From assembly GCA_002811675.1 (NCBI GenBank), contig PDIM01010260.1, positions 175,211-215,915 of the forward strand: a stretch of 40,705 bases of DNA. Reading direction: 5' to 3'. The position numbers were made by a program, and so were the translations under genes. This stretch comes from Ichthyosporea sp. XGB-2017a. Lineage: Eukaryota > Opisthokonta > Ichthyosporea. The notes below the pieces were generated by a model, which was given only the letters and a program-made list of their open reading frames with translations, ran no database searches and had not been told where the DNA came from. The stretch's first letter is position 1. Every line of letters begins with the position of its first letter. Below, piece by piece: positions 24,201 to 31,491 of this stretch.

Positions 24201-27200
24201 TCTTGTATAGTCCATAATCATTTTCCATATTCCGTCTACAGTTTTGAACATCTTTCCTTCCTCCGGCATCTGCTGCATGATGTCTTCAGAGCTAAATATA
24301 GGCTCCAAGTATAGCCATTGAATTTGCACTTTCAACCATTGGTCAATTGTTTCCTGCAGTCTTACAAGCCGTTCTTCCCATTGCTTAATTGATTCTTCAA
24401 AAGGTTTACAAAACGGAGACCCTCGCATTGTTTGCGTTTTAACGATATGGTCATCTAAAATCTGTTGAATATCATCGATTGAGGACAGAATGCATGTGCC
24501 ACTGTCTCTATAAGCCACCAGAACAAATTCTGTGGGCTCCCATTCAGCTTTCATTTTTTCCATCCCCTTTTCAAGAGAGAATTCCCGTAGAGCCGCATCA
24601 GCAATGCTCTCCAAAGCCTCCATGTGGGGACCAAGTTCATACTGAATCATCTTTCTGAGGGTAGTGCTAGAATCTGGTGTAATATCCTGGCCAGTTAGCT
24701 CTGACATATTCGTCCAATGTCTCTCCCTCAGACCCGGATTACATACCACAGCAAGAAGAGGAATGTGGACACGAAACTCTTTTATCTGAATCTTAATAAG
24801 TTCGGCAACCTTTCTTGGCTCCGGAAGCTTCTCCAAAGATTTGGCAAGTTTTACTATCTCTCTCCAAAACTCATCCACCTCCTTGTCAACATCCTCTGCA
24901 TTAAGTCCCATAAAGCCAGCATCCATCCATTTTTTATAGTCTCTGCTCCATTTTGTTGCCAAGGTGTATAATTTCTGATATGGTTCGATAGCCTGTGCCA
25001 ACTCCATAAGTTTATCACTTTCTGTTGCTTCCCAACCAAACACGGCCTCTTCCTTATTGATGACTTCTATGTATTCTTCCAAGTCTGAAAGTTCCTTCTG
25101 GATTCCAAGAACAAGTTTGACATAATGTGGCATCTCATCCAAATCACCGTATTCTTTAAACTCCTCTACTTGAGCTTCCATTTTCTCGATCCTAGAAAAC
25201 ACAGTGTCAATCTTGGCTCTCAACTCTGATTGACCATGTTCCTTTGCCTTGACAAGAAGTATTTCACTTTCTTCTAGTACAGGTCCAATTTTCTGTGGCC
25301 AAAGAAATAGTTCTGCATTGATCGCAAACTCGGCTTCATTAAACAAATGTGCCTTCAGTAAATAAGATACACGCTCTTTGGATTCTTCAATTTCCCGGTC
25401 AAGGGACTCAAGATCCTCTGACACCGTTTCCCTCGCATATCGAATGAGTTCTGTCATCTCATCAATGCTTTGTGGTTCTTTTAAGAGCCTTTCAGATATA
25501 CTTTTGAATGAACTACATATATTTTGGTTGTGGGCGTAGCAATCATCAGCCACTCTCTTTATAAGCTTCTGTGAAAGCTGCTTTGCGGTGTCAATTAGTT
25601 CTCTCTTAATGTCCGCACACGACAGAGATATCATTGGGAATTCGGCCAAATCGTTTTCATCGGATATTTCGTCGACTAGATTATCATAGCGAGCAATTTC
25701 ATCTTGATACTCAGCAAATGTATGATCTTCCCCGAAGAATTTTTCAACTTCTTTTTCAGATTCGCCCGTAAAAAGCTTTGAGTACTTCACATACAGCTTT
25801 GCATGTGCCACTGGAGCTTCGAATTTCTGCTGTAGCACTTTCTTTATCCGGGTCCTGAGGCCTTCAACCATATTTGGTTCTATGGAAACCACCAAGTACT
25901 TGTTGCTATTCAACTCACCGCCGTCTTCATCGTTAAGAAACCCATAGCCTTCCATTTCATTGGCGTACCTAACCTTTTCTGGAGATTTCAGGATCGGAAC
26001 ACTCTGACAACACCCCAGCATATGAGATAAGCCCCGCATTACTGTTTTCTCCACCGTTTCATAGTCTGGAAGATACGTAAACTCCCCCTCATTTAATTTC
26101 AATTGCATGTTGAAAATAGGAAGTGAAGATTCATCTTCTTTGTTTTCGAAAAGTTCAGCAAATGCATTCAGGGAACGAATAAGTAATGCCCTCAAGCATG
26201 TAACAACAATTTGGTTGAGAGATCTATAAAACCCATTTGCTTGATACTTTTCTATTCCCTGTGGTAGACTGTTTTCTGGAAAATGACTAAGCAACATTGG
26301 GTACCATGTACCCATGAGTTTATCTTCGTGAAAGTCACATTCAACAACCAGATTAGAAAAGAAAGAAGACACATCACAAGGCCCCACGCTTGCATTAAGT
26401 TTGCTCGCTGAAACAAGAACCGAGTCTTGGAATATTTCGAATGTTTCTAGTGCTTGTTGTATTTCTCTTCTAGCACAAAACAGAGTTTTGCCAATAATTT
26501 CCCTATTTGTTTTGAACTCATTTTTCCACGGACTAGAAAAATCTCTGCACGTCTCGTCATCCTCAGCTTTTGTGACGTCCTTTAAAACCGCATCAATTTG
26601 CGATGAACGAACACTACCCTCGTATTCGGAACATATTTCACTTCGCAGCTTTTGAATAAGGAGTCCAAATGAGCTAGAATTGAATTTTGAGGGAATCAAA
26701 GTCATAATATTATCTAAAGACTCCTGATCCAAAGGTTGTACACAGTTTTGGGAGACACACTCCTTCATGAACATACGATATAATTCCTCTTTGCGGGCAG
26801 GACTCTTCTCAAAAAGCACCGGGGGAGGTGTTTCCGGTTGCTCCGATTTCAAGAGACCATGTACGAAGATGCTCCTACTAAGGGCCTTTTTGGCAAGAAG
26901 TAAGTTTGTCGTGTCGTCAAAAGTTGGACGTTGTGTTGAAGACTGTCGCACGTCGTAGAATTCTGAGGAGGTCAAACTGTCAGTTCGGGACTTTAGCCCA
27001 GAAGGCTCAGCATAAGTTCTATTTAAGGGAGGGAGTAGCTTGTTGTGGGGCATTTTGAGCAGTGAATGCCGCACATTTTCAGTTCTACTGACCGCAGCTA
27101 AGTAGCCACTGCTTCTTCTTCTAGGAGGAACCCCTCGATGTATAATATTCGGAAAATCTTTGTCGTGTAAGGAATTTGGATTAAATTCTTTTTTGGATCT

Positions 27201-27359
27201 TTTAGAAGACCTCTGTGCCGTAGAATGTTCAGCACTCCCATCCCGTTTGTTAGAACTATTCTTCCCTGTATTATCCTGACCATCTTCAGCTATGAGATCT
27301 TGCAGGAAAGACTGCTTTTCCTCACTTGATTCCGGCTCCATTACTTCCGATTCCATCAT
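15270..27359 (-). CDS. DNAH7: Axonemal inner-arm dynein heavy chain, DNAH7-like, single exon
   Basis: An uninterrupted 4029-residue frame from the ATG at 27359 (the longer frame starts at a TTG two codons earlier). It is complete: N-terminal tail and linker (1 to about 1320), then six AAA modules with P-loops GPAGTGKT (about 1353), GEPISGKT (about 1633), GPTGTGKS (about 1980) and GVGGSGRQ (about 2342). A stalk coiled coil flanks the microtubule-binding domain (about 2700-2820, with IPNPSGSGEKV and YWGPAKKLLGD). The C terminus has RRGVLSTSGHSTNFV and ends GVALLCQLDD. Both the length (human DNAH7 is about 4024) and the C-terminal motifs fit the single-headed DNAH3/7/12 group, DNAH7 best. It drives microtubule sliding in cilia and flagella. 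The lack of any intron over 12 kb is odd for an animal. It is head-to-head with IQUB, another axonemal gene. Confidence 0.93.
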   Translation of the reverse strand: MMESEVMEPESSEEKQSFLQDLIAEDGQDNTGKNSSNKRDGSAEHSTAQRSSKRSKKEFNPNSLHDKDFPNIIHRGVPPRRRSSGYLAAVSRTENVRHSLLKMPHNKLLPPLNRTYAEPSGLKSRTDSLTSSEFYDVRQSSTQRPTFDDTTNLLLAKKALSRSIFVHGLLKSEQPETPPPVLFEKSPARKEELYRMFMKECVSQNCVQPLDQESLDNIMTLIPSKFNSSSFGLLIQKLRSEICSEYEGSVRSSQIDAVLKDVTKAEDDETCRDFSSPWKNEFKTNREIIGKTLFCARREIQQALETFEIFQDSVLVSASKLNASVGPCDVSSFFSNLVVECDFHEDKLMGTWYPMLLSHFPENSLPQGIEKYQANGFYRSLNQIVVTCLRALLIRSLNAFAELFENKEDESSLPIFNMQLKLNEGEFTYLPDYETVEKTVMRGLSHMLGCCQSVPILKSPEKVRYANEMEGYGFLNDEDGGELNSNKYLVVSIEPNMVEGLRTRIKKVLQQKFEAPVAHAKLYVKYSKLFTGESEKEVEKFFGEDHTFAEYQDEIARYDNLVDEISDENDLAEFPMISLSCADIKRELIDTAKQLSQKLIKRVADDCYAHNQNICSSFKSISERLLKEPQSIDEMTELIRYARETVSEDLESLDREIEESKERVSYLLKAHLFNEAEFAINAELFLWPQKIGPVLEESEILLVKAKEHGQSELRAKIDTVFSRIEKMEAQVEEFKEYGDLDEMPHYVKLVLGIQKELSDLEEYIEVINKEEAVFGWEATESDKLMELAQAIEPYQKLYTLATKWSRDYKKWMDAGFMGLNAEDVDKEVDEFWREIVKLAKSLEKLPEPRKVAELIKIQIKEFRVHIPLLAVVCNPGLRERHWTNMSELTGQDITPDSSTTLRKMIQYELGPHMEALESIADAALREFSLEKGMEKMKAEWEPTEFVLVAYRDSGTCILSSIDDIQQILDDHIVKTQTMRGSPFCKPFEESIKQWEERLVRLQETIDQWLKVQIQWLYLEPIFSSEDIMQQMPEEGKMFKTVDGIWKMIMDYTRKNPMVLDATDMPDILEKLTESNAMLDKINKGLNNYLERKRLYFPRFFFLSNDEMLEILSETKDPLRVQPHLKKCFEGICKLQFNEKLDIEDMISAEDEKVKMCTPISTSAARGSVEKWLLQVQQEMQISVRDVCHKSLQDFTQKPREEWVLQWPGQAVLAVSQIFWTQEVQKCIKEGTLKDYHKESISRLEKVVALVRGDLTSMARLTLGALVVIDVHAKDVIQMMVDENIELENDFQWLSQLRYYWEGENVTVKMINATVPYGYEYLGNSARLVITPLTDRCYRTLIGAYSLNLGGAPEGPAGTGKTETTKDLAKALAKQCVVFNCSDGLDFIAMGKFFKGLAAAGAWACFDEFNRIDLEVLSVVAQQVLTIQRGIATKQNSILFEGTDLPLDPTCCVFITMNPGYAGRSELPDNLKVLFRTVAMMVPDYAMIGEIVLYSFGFVDARNMSVKIVTTYRLCSEQLSSQSHYDYGMRAVKSVLAAAGNLKLAYPNEDESIVILRSIIDVNLAKFLSHDIPLFRGIISDLFPGVTLPEPDYEVITEAIAETCKELNLQMVDPFVEKVLQTYEMMIVRHGFMLVGEPISGKTKCLRTLAGALGRVAKKGLMGESKVLTKTLNPKSITMGELYGQFDAVSHEWSDGVLANSFRDYAVMSAQDRRWLVFDGPVDAIWIENMNTVLDDNRKLCLMSGEIIQLGNRMNLIFEVMDLAVASPATVSRCGMIYMEPKNLGWEPLVNSWLNTLPECISENHKTFLSQMFSLLVPPCLRALAASCKTLSPTSNSNVVTSLMNIMESFINDFSSQEDLDEKYIMTWLQAYFFFALVWGIGGCLNLDGREKFNEIVRALIAENAKEMKFTHPIPDGDSIYDYVFVNQSMGKWLRWTDFQKAEDIPTDAKLSELIVSTPDTIRSEFLIDLLVRNGKPTFFVGPTGTGKSVYIKNKLMNGLDQSKYIPLFVNFSAQTTAGQAQDIIMSKLDKRRKGVYGPPMGKKCIVFVDDLNMPAKEVYGAQPPIELLRQFMDHSNWYDKKDTTRIELIDIQFITAMGPPGGSRNFVTERFSRHFNMLSINSFNDLTMTKIFSQIVNWHLVKHDFLGELQIVGKQIVSATMDLYKAAMENLLPTPAKSHYTFNLRDFGRVVNGVLLVTPIVMNDKKKFIRLWCHEVYRVFYDRLIEDSDREWLHAFLKGLVKTHFNLEFDSAFASLNNNEGGDITIKHTSNLMFCDILSTEENKLYDEVLDIEELNKVVSEGLAEYNQTYKTPMNLVIFRYVLEHISRICRLLKLPGANALLVGVGGSGRQSLTRLSAFLCGYRLFQPEITKTYATVEWQDDIKNILKGAGVKGDQTVFLFNDTQIKYESMLEDINNLLNSGEVPNIFAIDEKQEISERMRSIAQQTMGKNVELSPLALYSMFIDRVKENLHIILCMSPIGDAFRNRLRQFPSLINCCTIDWFQAWPADGLQVVATQFLDEVEMDADEKRSCIELCQCFHIDARELSLEFKDKLGRFNYVTPTSFLELISAFKDLLFKNREIVMTSKNRYVIGLEKLDFAAGQVATMQEELTALQPQLVVTARETEEMMKVIEKESVEVEAYSKIVKAEEDSANEQADKAKAMKDECEEDLAEALPALEAAMEALNTLKPADITVVKSMKTPPAGVKLVMEAICIMKEIKPDKIPNPSGSGEKVIDYWGPAKKLLGDMKFLESLKVYDKDNIPVAVMKKIRTDYMTNPEFVPEKVRNASSAGEGLCKWVRAMEVYDRVAKVVAPKKEQLRQADELLTETMARLDEKRAELQEVQDRLNKLQTNFKNMVDKKNDLEYQVDLCSKKLERAEKLIGGLGGEKDRWSAAAERLTGVYNNLTGDVIISAGTVAYLGAFTSGYRNKCTESWVKQCQGQNILCTSDFTLSKVLGQPVEIRAWNIAGLPTDSFSVDNGVVVANARRWPLMIDPQGQANKWIKNFEKDNNLCVIKLSDGDYVRSLENCIQFGYPCLLENIEEEIDPVLEPLLLKQIFKQGGTMCIRLGDSTIEFSKNFKFYMTTKLRNPHYLPEVSTKVALLNFMITRDGLSDQLLGIVVAKEKPELEEEKNQLILQSAQNKKTLQEIEDKILETLSSGEGNILEDESAIQILSSSKVLSDEISEKQKIAEETEKKIDNTRKGYTPIAEHSSTLFFTISDLANIEPMYQYSLTWFINLYISSIADSNKSKILEKRLRYLSDHFSYSLYCNICRSLFEKDKLLFSFLLCSHILKSKDEMDEKEYQQFLTGGVGLENDKENPSESWLTSRSWDEICRLESLPAFKGFSASFAECQNVFKKIYESKTPEKERFPDPFESTLTDFQKILVLRAIRPDKVIPAVQIYVEDKLGGRFVQPPPFDLAKSYMDSNPATPLIFILSPGADPMAGLIKYAESKGFTGQRFNTISLGQGQGPIAAKLIENAKKEGAWVVLQNCHLAVSWMPALEKICEQFVADEMQPDFRLWLTSYPSPNFPVAILQNGVKMTNEPPKGLRANILGSFTNDPLNDTEFWEGCGEKAPIWEKLVFGLCFFHAVVQERRKFGPLGFNIPYEFNESDMRISMRQLQTFINTYDEVPYDAILYLTGHCNYGGRVTDDWDRRCLMNMLSTFYCADIVEDPKYKLSPSGTYYAPAKGDHESYVEYIKSLPANQSPEIFGMHDNVDITRDIAETKTLFESILLTEAQAGGGGGKKSDDVVAEISQDILKKLPDDFDIEAVGELYPVMYEESMNTVLVQELARFNNLTSVVRRSLIDLQKAIKGLVVMSADLEDVGQSLLKNKQPALWQGKSYPSLKPLGGYVIDLLLRLKFLQDWIDLKAPPVFWISGFYFTQSFLTGALQNFSRKHSIPIDLLCFEFHVTKPEDDLTSPAPDGVFVRGLFVDGARWNIEEHSLDEQFPKVLSATLPPMWLKPVRQTEKVSSNVYICPVYKTSARRGVLSTSGHSTNFVIQAELPSKQPQKHWVCRGVALLCQLDD

Positions 27360-27882
27360 AATCAAACACTCCCCTCTACTATAGTGGTCACAAGCCCCAG
27401 TATTACCTTGCCTTCTGCTTATATCTTTGATTGCAAAATCAATTCTATATTGTATATATGATTATAGATTTAGCCCGAATGATGGTTTTATACTTTTTCA
27501 ATCTTGTATACGTATATGTTTGTCAACGATCTCTAAGTGACAAGAAAGGAAGCAACTTTTTTCAACCTGGGGCCACAGAATAGGTCAAGTAAAGTTTATC
27601 GTCAATGTTCTCAAGCGTAGCTTACTCTTTCTCTGCCCAGTTGTCAATTCCCTTCTCTAAATAATGCCAGCAATTAGGTCCATGTGCCAGCTTTTGCCTT
27701 TTAGCGACACAGAAGGCCCCATATATATATTTAGCTTGTGCAGTCTATTCGAGGATGATAATACAAATAACAAGAACATATATAAGTTTTGAAGGAACCG
27801 CTCTTCAATGGTTCCTAGGCCTAGCCCCAATAATTAACAAATTAGATGAACCTATAGCTTTGGGTTAGCACTACCCACGGTC

Positions 27883-27895
27883 ATTTCCTAGCAAC
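27883..27895 (+). promoter_or_regulatory. Candidate RFX X-box (ATTTCCTAGCAAC)
   Basis: It fits RYYNYY-N1-RRNRAC. RFX factors drive ciliary genes through such sites in animals. The consensus is degenerate and about two matches would be expected by chance in a region of this size, so this is only suggestive. Confidence 0.25.
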
Positions 27896-28049
27896 AACCC
27901 CATGTGGAAGCTAGCTAGCGAGCCGCGAGGTTGGTTTGCATCGACCGGTCTCTTGCCCCCTACAACAGGGAAAGTAAAAAAGTCTCTCTATTTCAGTGCA
28001 AGAAGTTGGGCTTTCATAAAGCTACACAATTAAAATATCTATAAATAGA

Positions 28050-28064
28050 ATCATCCTTGGCAAC
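28050..28064 (+). promoter_or_regulatory. Candidate RFX X-box (ATCATCCTTGGCAAC)
   Basis: It fits RYYNYY-N3-RRNRAC and contains the strong half-site TTGGCAAC. It lies between DNAH7 and IQUB, about 660 bases from the IQUB ATG. The caveat about chance matches applies here too. Confidence 0.3.
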
Positions 28065-28725
28065 AAATGCGGTCCCCCAATTCCCTGTTAGTGCCTTTGC
28101 ATGCCAGAATTTTTGGATCACAAATAGACAAATAAGGTAAGAAAGCCACTATGTAATATTTTTTGGGGTCCGAGCGGCACTCAAATGCTGGGAAATACGA
28201 ATATATATTATACTATTTAACTTTGTATTGTGAAATTTATTTTCTGTTTATCGTGTACTGCACCCACTGGGTAGTAATCGAGGAATAGTAAATGCTCATA
28301 CAAAGACATACATTGGCAATGGGCTAGACACCCCCTTCACAAGTGATTGCCCAATGAAAAGAAAGATATAATTTGAAGAAAAGCCATTTGCAACCCCATC
28401 GTTAATTGTCTCTTAAACCCTTAACTAAAAACAGGTAACTCATAGCAATGCATTCAGGGCTCATTAATGATACAAATAGCTTTACATACATACGCCAGTA
28501 TACTTATTAGCCACGTAGAAGGTGGACAGGAAATTAAGGTGAAATTCAACAGCCTTATAATGTTCAGGTATTATGACAAATGAAAATCACAGTTCGGAGT
28601 GGTGGGAAATAGGTTTTAAACTTGTTCTGGTAGTAAAAGGGAGATCACTTACAAATTGAAGATTTTTGTACGTGAAAGATCATTTAGATAGTCAATCTTT
28701 GTTCATTTTCAAATTTTTGAGCCTA

Positions 28726-31446
28726 ATGGCGGACGAGGATAAGAGCGAAAGGGAGCTCCCAGTGGAGACCACAGAAGAAGCAAGGAACACTATGGAGGAG
28801 CCGAGTGAAGAAGAAATTAATGACGTAGATGGAAACCAGGAAGAAAGAGAAGATTCGAAAGAAACCGAAGGCAACTTAGACGAAAAGCCAAATAATAAAG
28901 AGCTTGATGAAAAGGGGCAACGGGAAAATGAAGAAAAAATAGAAGAGAATGAGACGAAAGCGAAAAATGAAAGTAGCGAAAAAAGAGAGTCCGAAGAAGT
29001 CCCAACTGAAGAAATTGAAGAAAAAGATATTGAAGAGAGTTCAAAGGAAGAAAAGAAGGAATTAGCCGAGGCAGATGAGGTTGGGGAAAACAATCAAACA
29101 CGGGAAGAAGCAGCTGAAGATGCACCTTTAGCAACAGTGGAAACCGAAACTGAAGAACTGGTAGCAGATACAAATGAAGGGTTAAATGAAGCAACAGTCA
29201 GTACGCAAGAGCCACATAAAGACGATAACCTCGTTGAGGGAGATCAAGAGGCTCCTTTCGAAGAATCGAAGGAAGATAAAGGCGAGATAGTCGATCATGA
29301 AGAAGGCAAAGTGGTGTCTTTGGATGAAAAGGGGGTGGTAGGGGAAGCTGGGGACAGTTTGAATAACGAGGATAACGCTCAAAGTGGGCAACCGCTTACA
29401 GATTCCTCCGCGAAAGATTCTGAATTAAAAAAGGACTCGGAAACTGCTGTCGCGAATGAGCCAACAAACGAAGAACCTACAGATGCAATAGAGGAGTCTA
29501 AAGATAGTGACGGAAATGATGCAAAATCGACTTTTGAGCCAACACCTGATGCGGAAAAATTAACAGAGGGAACAAATAATGACAATGAAGTAGGTGATAC
29601 CGACGGTGACATTGAAGCATCATCATCGTCCCCAGTAGTTCCTCCTGCAGGCCAAGAAGAACTACCAGTCGATGCATCGTCCCATACTCCTTCTCCGCGC
29701 CTATTTTCCGAGACCCCTAGAGTCATCGAAGTTCAAATCGAATTAGAAGGGAACGCTCCTTACAGTGTGAGGGTCGAGGTAACGAGTGAGGTACCCGAGA
29801 AGCTCGCTTTCTTAGGCGGTTTTAGGAATCGCAACACCCTGCTTGAATACCATAACCGTGCAACGCAAACTCCACGGAAATCGAACAGAGAAAAGTATTT
29901 GCATATTATCCAGACTCATAGAGATACGCAGACTGTCTTTGAAAAAAATGGTATGAATCAGGTGTGCCGAGACACTTCCACACAGATGGCGAAGCCGGGG
30001 CTGTACGTGAGTGTCAGTGAGGATAAAGTAATGGAAGCTGGAGAGTATCTAACTTCACAAAGCTGGCTGCTCATTCGAACAAGGGCAGCTGTTATTATTC
30101 AATCTTGTGCAAGGGGGATGGCTGGTCGAAAATATGCAAAATACTGCAAGGATAAACAGCAGCGAATAGTTGCATGGCATCAGAATAGAAAGGAACGAAT
30201 GGAAGCAGCCAGGGAAGAGAGCATCAGAGACCACATGGAACGAAGGCGACATCCCCTAAGTAACGAAGACTTTAACATGCTTTACAGCGAATTAGAAGAA
30301 TGGAGGCTGGGAGAAATTGAAAAAATCGACGCCATGTGCTATAGCGATGATACCAAACGAAGAAAGGCTATGACTGAAATGGTCAAGATGGAAGCCCGTC
30401 TCATTGAGGCTATTCACAGACTCAAGATAGAGGCCAAAGATGAGAACAAAGAGAAAAAAAGACTGCAAAAAATGAACTCTATGACGGCCGGGAAGAAGTG
30501 GGCAGTAAGGAATGGTGAATTTGTCGAGGTTCACACCCCGTTCACGCTCCGTGCAAAAGATCTTCGCGATATTTATACTACGCTATCCCTGACTAACCAA
30601 ACGTTGGATGAGCGCCTTGACATTCTGTTGCATCTGAAGTGGACGGTGAAGGAATTTCAAAGCAAATTATGCACGGATATCGTCGAGTTGATTGACCGCG
30701 AGGCTGATCTTCTTATGCGCGGAAGGTCTGAAGAGTCTTTATTTGGTTTACGAAAAAGAATAATGAATTTATTCGCCACATTCATAGAAAATCCCGAATA
30801 CAATCCTGAGGCAGAAAGGTATCAAATCGTTCCAAAGTTTCTCTCTGGAGCTAGAAAAGTTGAGCACTGTAAAGGATGTGACCGGTATTTGCCACGCGAG
30901 CAGTTTTCATTTAGCATCCGCAAGTCAAGGCTCTCAAGATGCAAAGGATGTACAATACAGGATAACAACGCACGATCTAGGGTTAATCGAGAATACTACG
31001 ATAAAGTTCTTTTGGAACTGCAACGCTTGGAACAGTCAAAAGAAAATAATGGAAATATTATATTTCTTTTGCAGGCCCAGGATCTTTGGTATCTTATTGA
31101 GAATATATGGGGCCACAAGAGTATCATAAGCTCACATTCTCAGCTAGAAGATCTAATACTAACCAGATGGGACCCTTCAACACAATTGTCCCCTTGGAAT
31201 TGCATCCTTTTAACTCGCGAGGAAGCAGAAGCGATGGAGAACTTTGACAACTCGTACGACCACTTTAGCGACAAATTTAAACATAAAATTCATTCCAACC
31301 ACATGGTAGCAAGGCACTACTTCAATAGACTCAACCGCCTGTCAAATGAAATCCCCCAACAGCTACATGAAGTTCATCGAGAGAGTGATTTAAATAGTGT
31401 TTCTACAGGAATAATTGAAGAAGATCCATTACCAATAGAATCATGA
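28726..31446 (+). CDS. IQUB: IQUB-like radial-spoke protein lacking the ubiquitin-like domain
   Basis: A single exon of 906 residues from the ATG at 28726. The frame is open further upstream only to a TTG at 28666 and a TGA at 28657. Residues 1 to about 325 are a very acidic E/D/K/S/T tract without hydrophobic core. From residue 340 the IQUB core follows: FLGGF (362-366), EYHNRATQT, DTQT, an IQ motif (I458-Q459, IQSCARGMAGR), a long helical section, a paired zinc-knuckle-like CKGC (715-718 and 739-742), and C-terminal SPWNCILLTREEA and HKIHSNHMVARHYF. In vertebrates IQUB sits in radial spoke 1 of sperm flagella and binds calmodulin through the IQ motif. The ubiquitin-like domain that should precede FLGGF is not visible; only about 35 residues separate the acidic tract from it. 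Neighbours DNAH7 and WDR34 are also ciliary. Confidence 0.85.
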   Translation: MADEDKSERELPVETTEEARNTMEEPSEEEINDVDGNQEEREDSKETEGNLDEKPNNKELDEKGQRENEEKIEENETKAKNESSEKRESEEVPTEEIEEKDIEESSKEEKKELAEADEVGENNQTREEAAEDAPLATVETETEELVADTNEGLNEATVSTQEPHKDDNLVEGDQEAPFEESKEDKGEIVDHEEGKVVSLDEKGVVGEAGDSLNNEDNAQSGQPLTDSSAKDSELKKDSETAVANEPTNEEPTDAIEESKDSDGNDAKSTFEPTPDAEKLTEGTNNDNEVGDTDGDIEASSSSPVVPPAGQEELPVDASSHTPSPRLFSETPRVIEVQIELEGNAPYSVRVEVTSEVPEKLAFLGGFRNRNTLLEYHNRATQTPRKSNREKYLHIIQTHRDTQTVFEKNGMNQVCRDTSTQMAKPGLYVSVSEDKVMEAGEYLTSQSWLLIRTRAAVIIQSCARGMAGRKYAKYCKDKQQRIVAWHQNRKERMEAAREESIRDHMERRRHPLSNEDFNMLYSELEEWRLGEIEKIDAMCYSDDTKRRKAMTEMVKMEARLIEAIHRLKIEAKDENKEKKRLQKMNSMTAGKKWAVRNGEFVEVHTPFTLRAKDLRDIYTTLSLTNQTLDERLDILLHLKWTVKEFQSKLCTDIVELIDREADLLMRGRSEESLFGLRKRIMNLFATFIENPEYNPEAERYQIVPKFLSGARKVEHCKGCDRYLPREQFSFSIRKSRLSRCKGCTIQDNNARSRVNREYYDKVLLELQRLEQSKENNGNIIFLLQAQDLWYLIENIWGHKSIISSHSQLEDLILTRWDPSTQLSPWNCILLTREEAEAMENFDNSYDHFSDKFKHKIHSNHMVARHYFNRLNRLSNEIPQQLHEVHRESDLNSVSTGIIEEDPLPIES

Positions 31447-31453
31447 AATGCAA

Positions 31454-31459
31454 AATAAA
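31454..31459 (+). terminator. AATAAA poly(A) signal of IQUB
   Basis: It begins 8 bases after the IQUB TGA, within the 45-base gap to the WDR34 stop codon on the other strand. The IQUB 3' end must therefore overlap the WDR34 coding region. Confidence 0.55.
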
Positions 31460-31491
31460 ATTTCTCTCGAAACCATAGTGATTGACCGCTG

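Larger units (their letters stand above)
27360..28725. other. Divergent intergenic/promoter region between DNAH7 and IQUB
   Basis: About 1.37 kb separates the two start codons. There is no supported gene inside. It is AT-rich with scattered short TA repeats. Because the genes diverge and both encode axonemal parts, this probably contains both promoters. Two sequences that match the RFX X-box consensus are listed separately. Confidence 0.6.

Noticed and set aside
28692-29194. Long minus-strand frames opposite the IQUB N terminus (Ser- and Leu-rich)
   Set aside because: Shadows of the acidic GAA/GAG-rich coding strand; low complexity.
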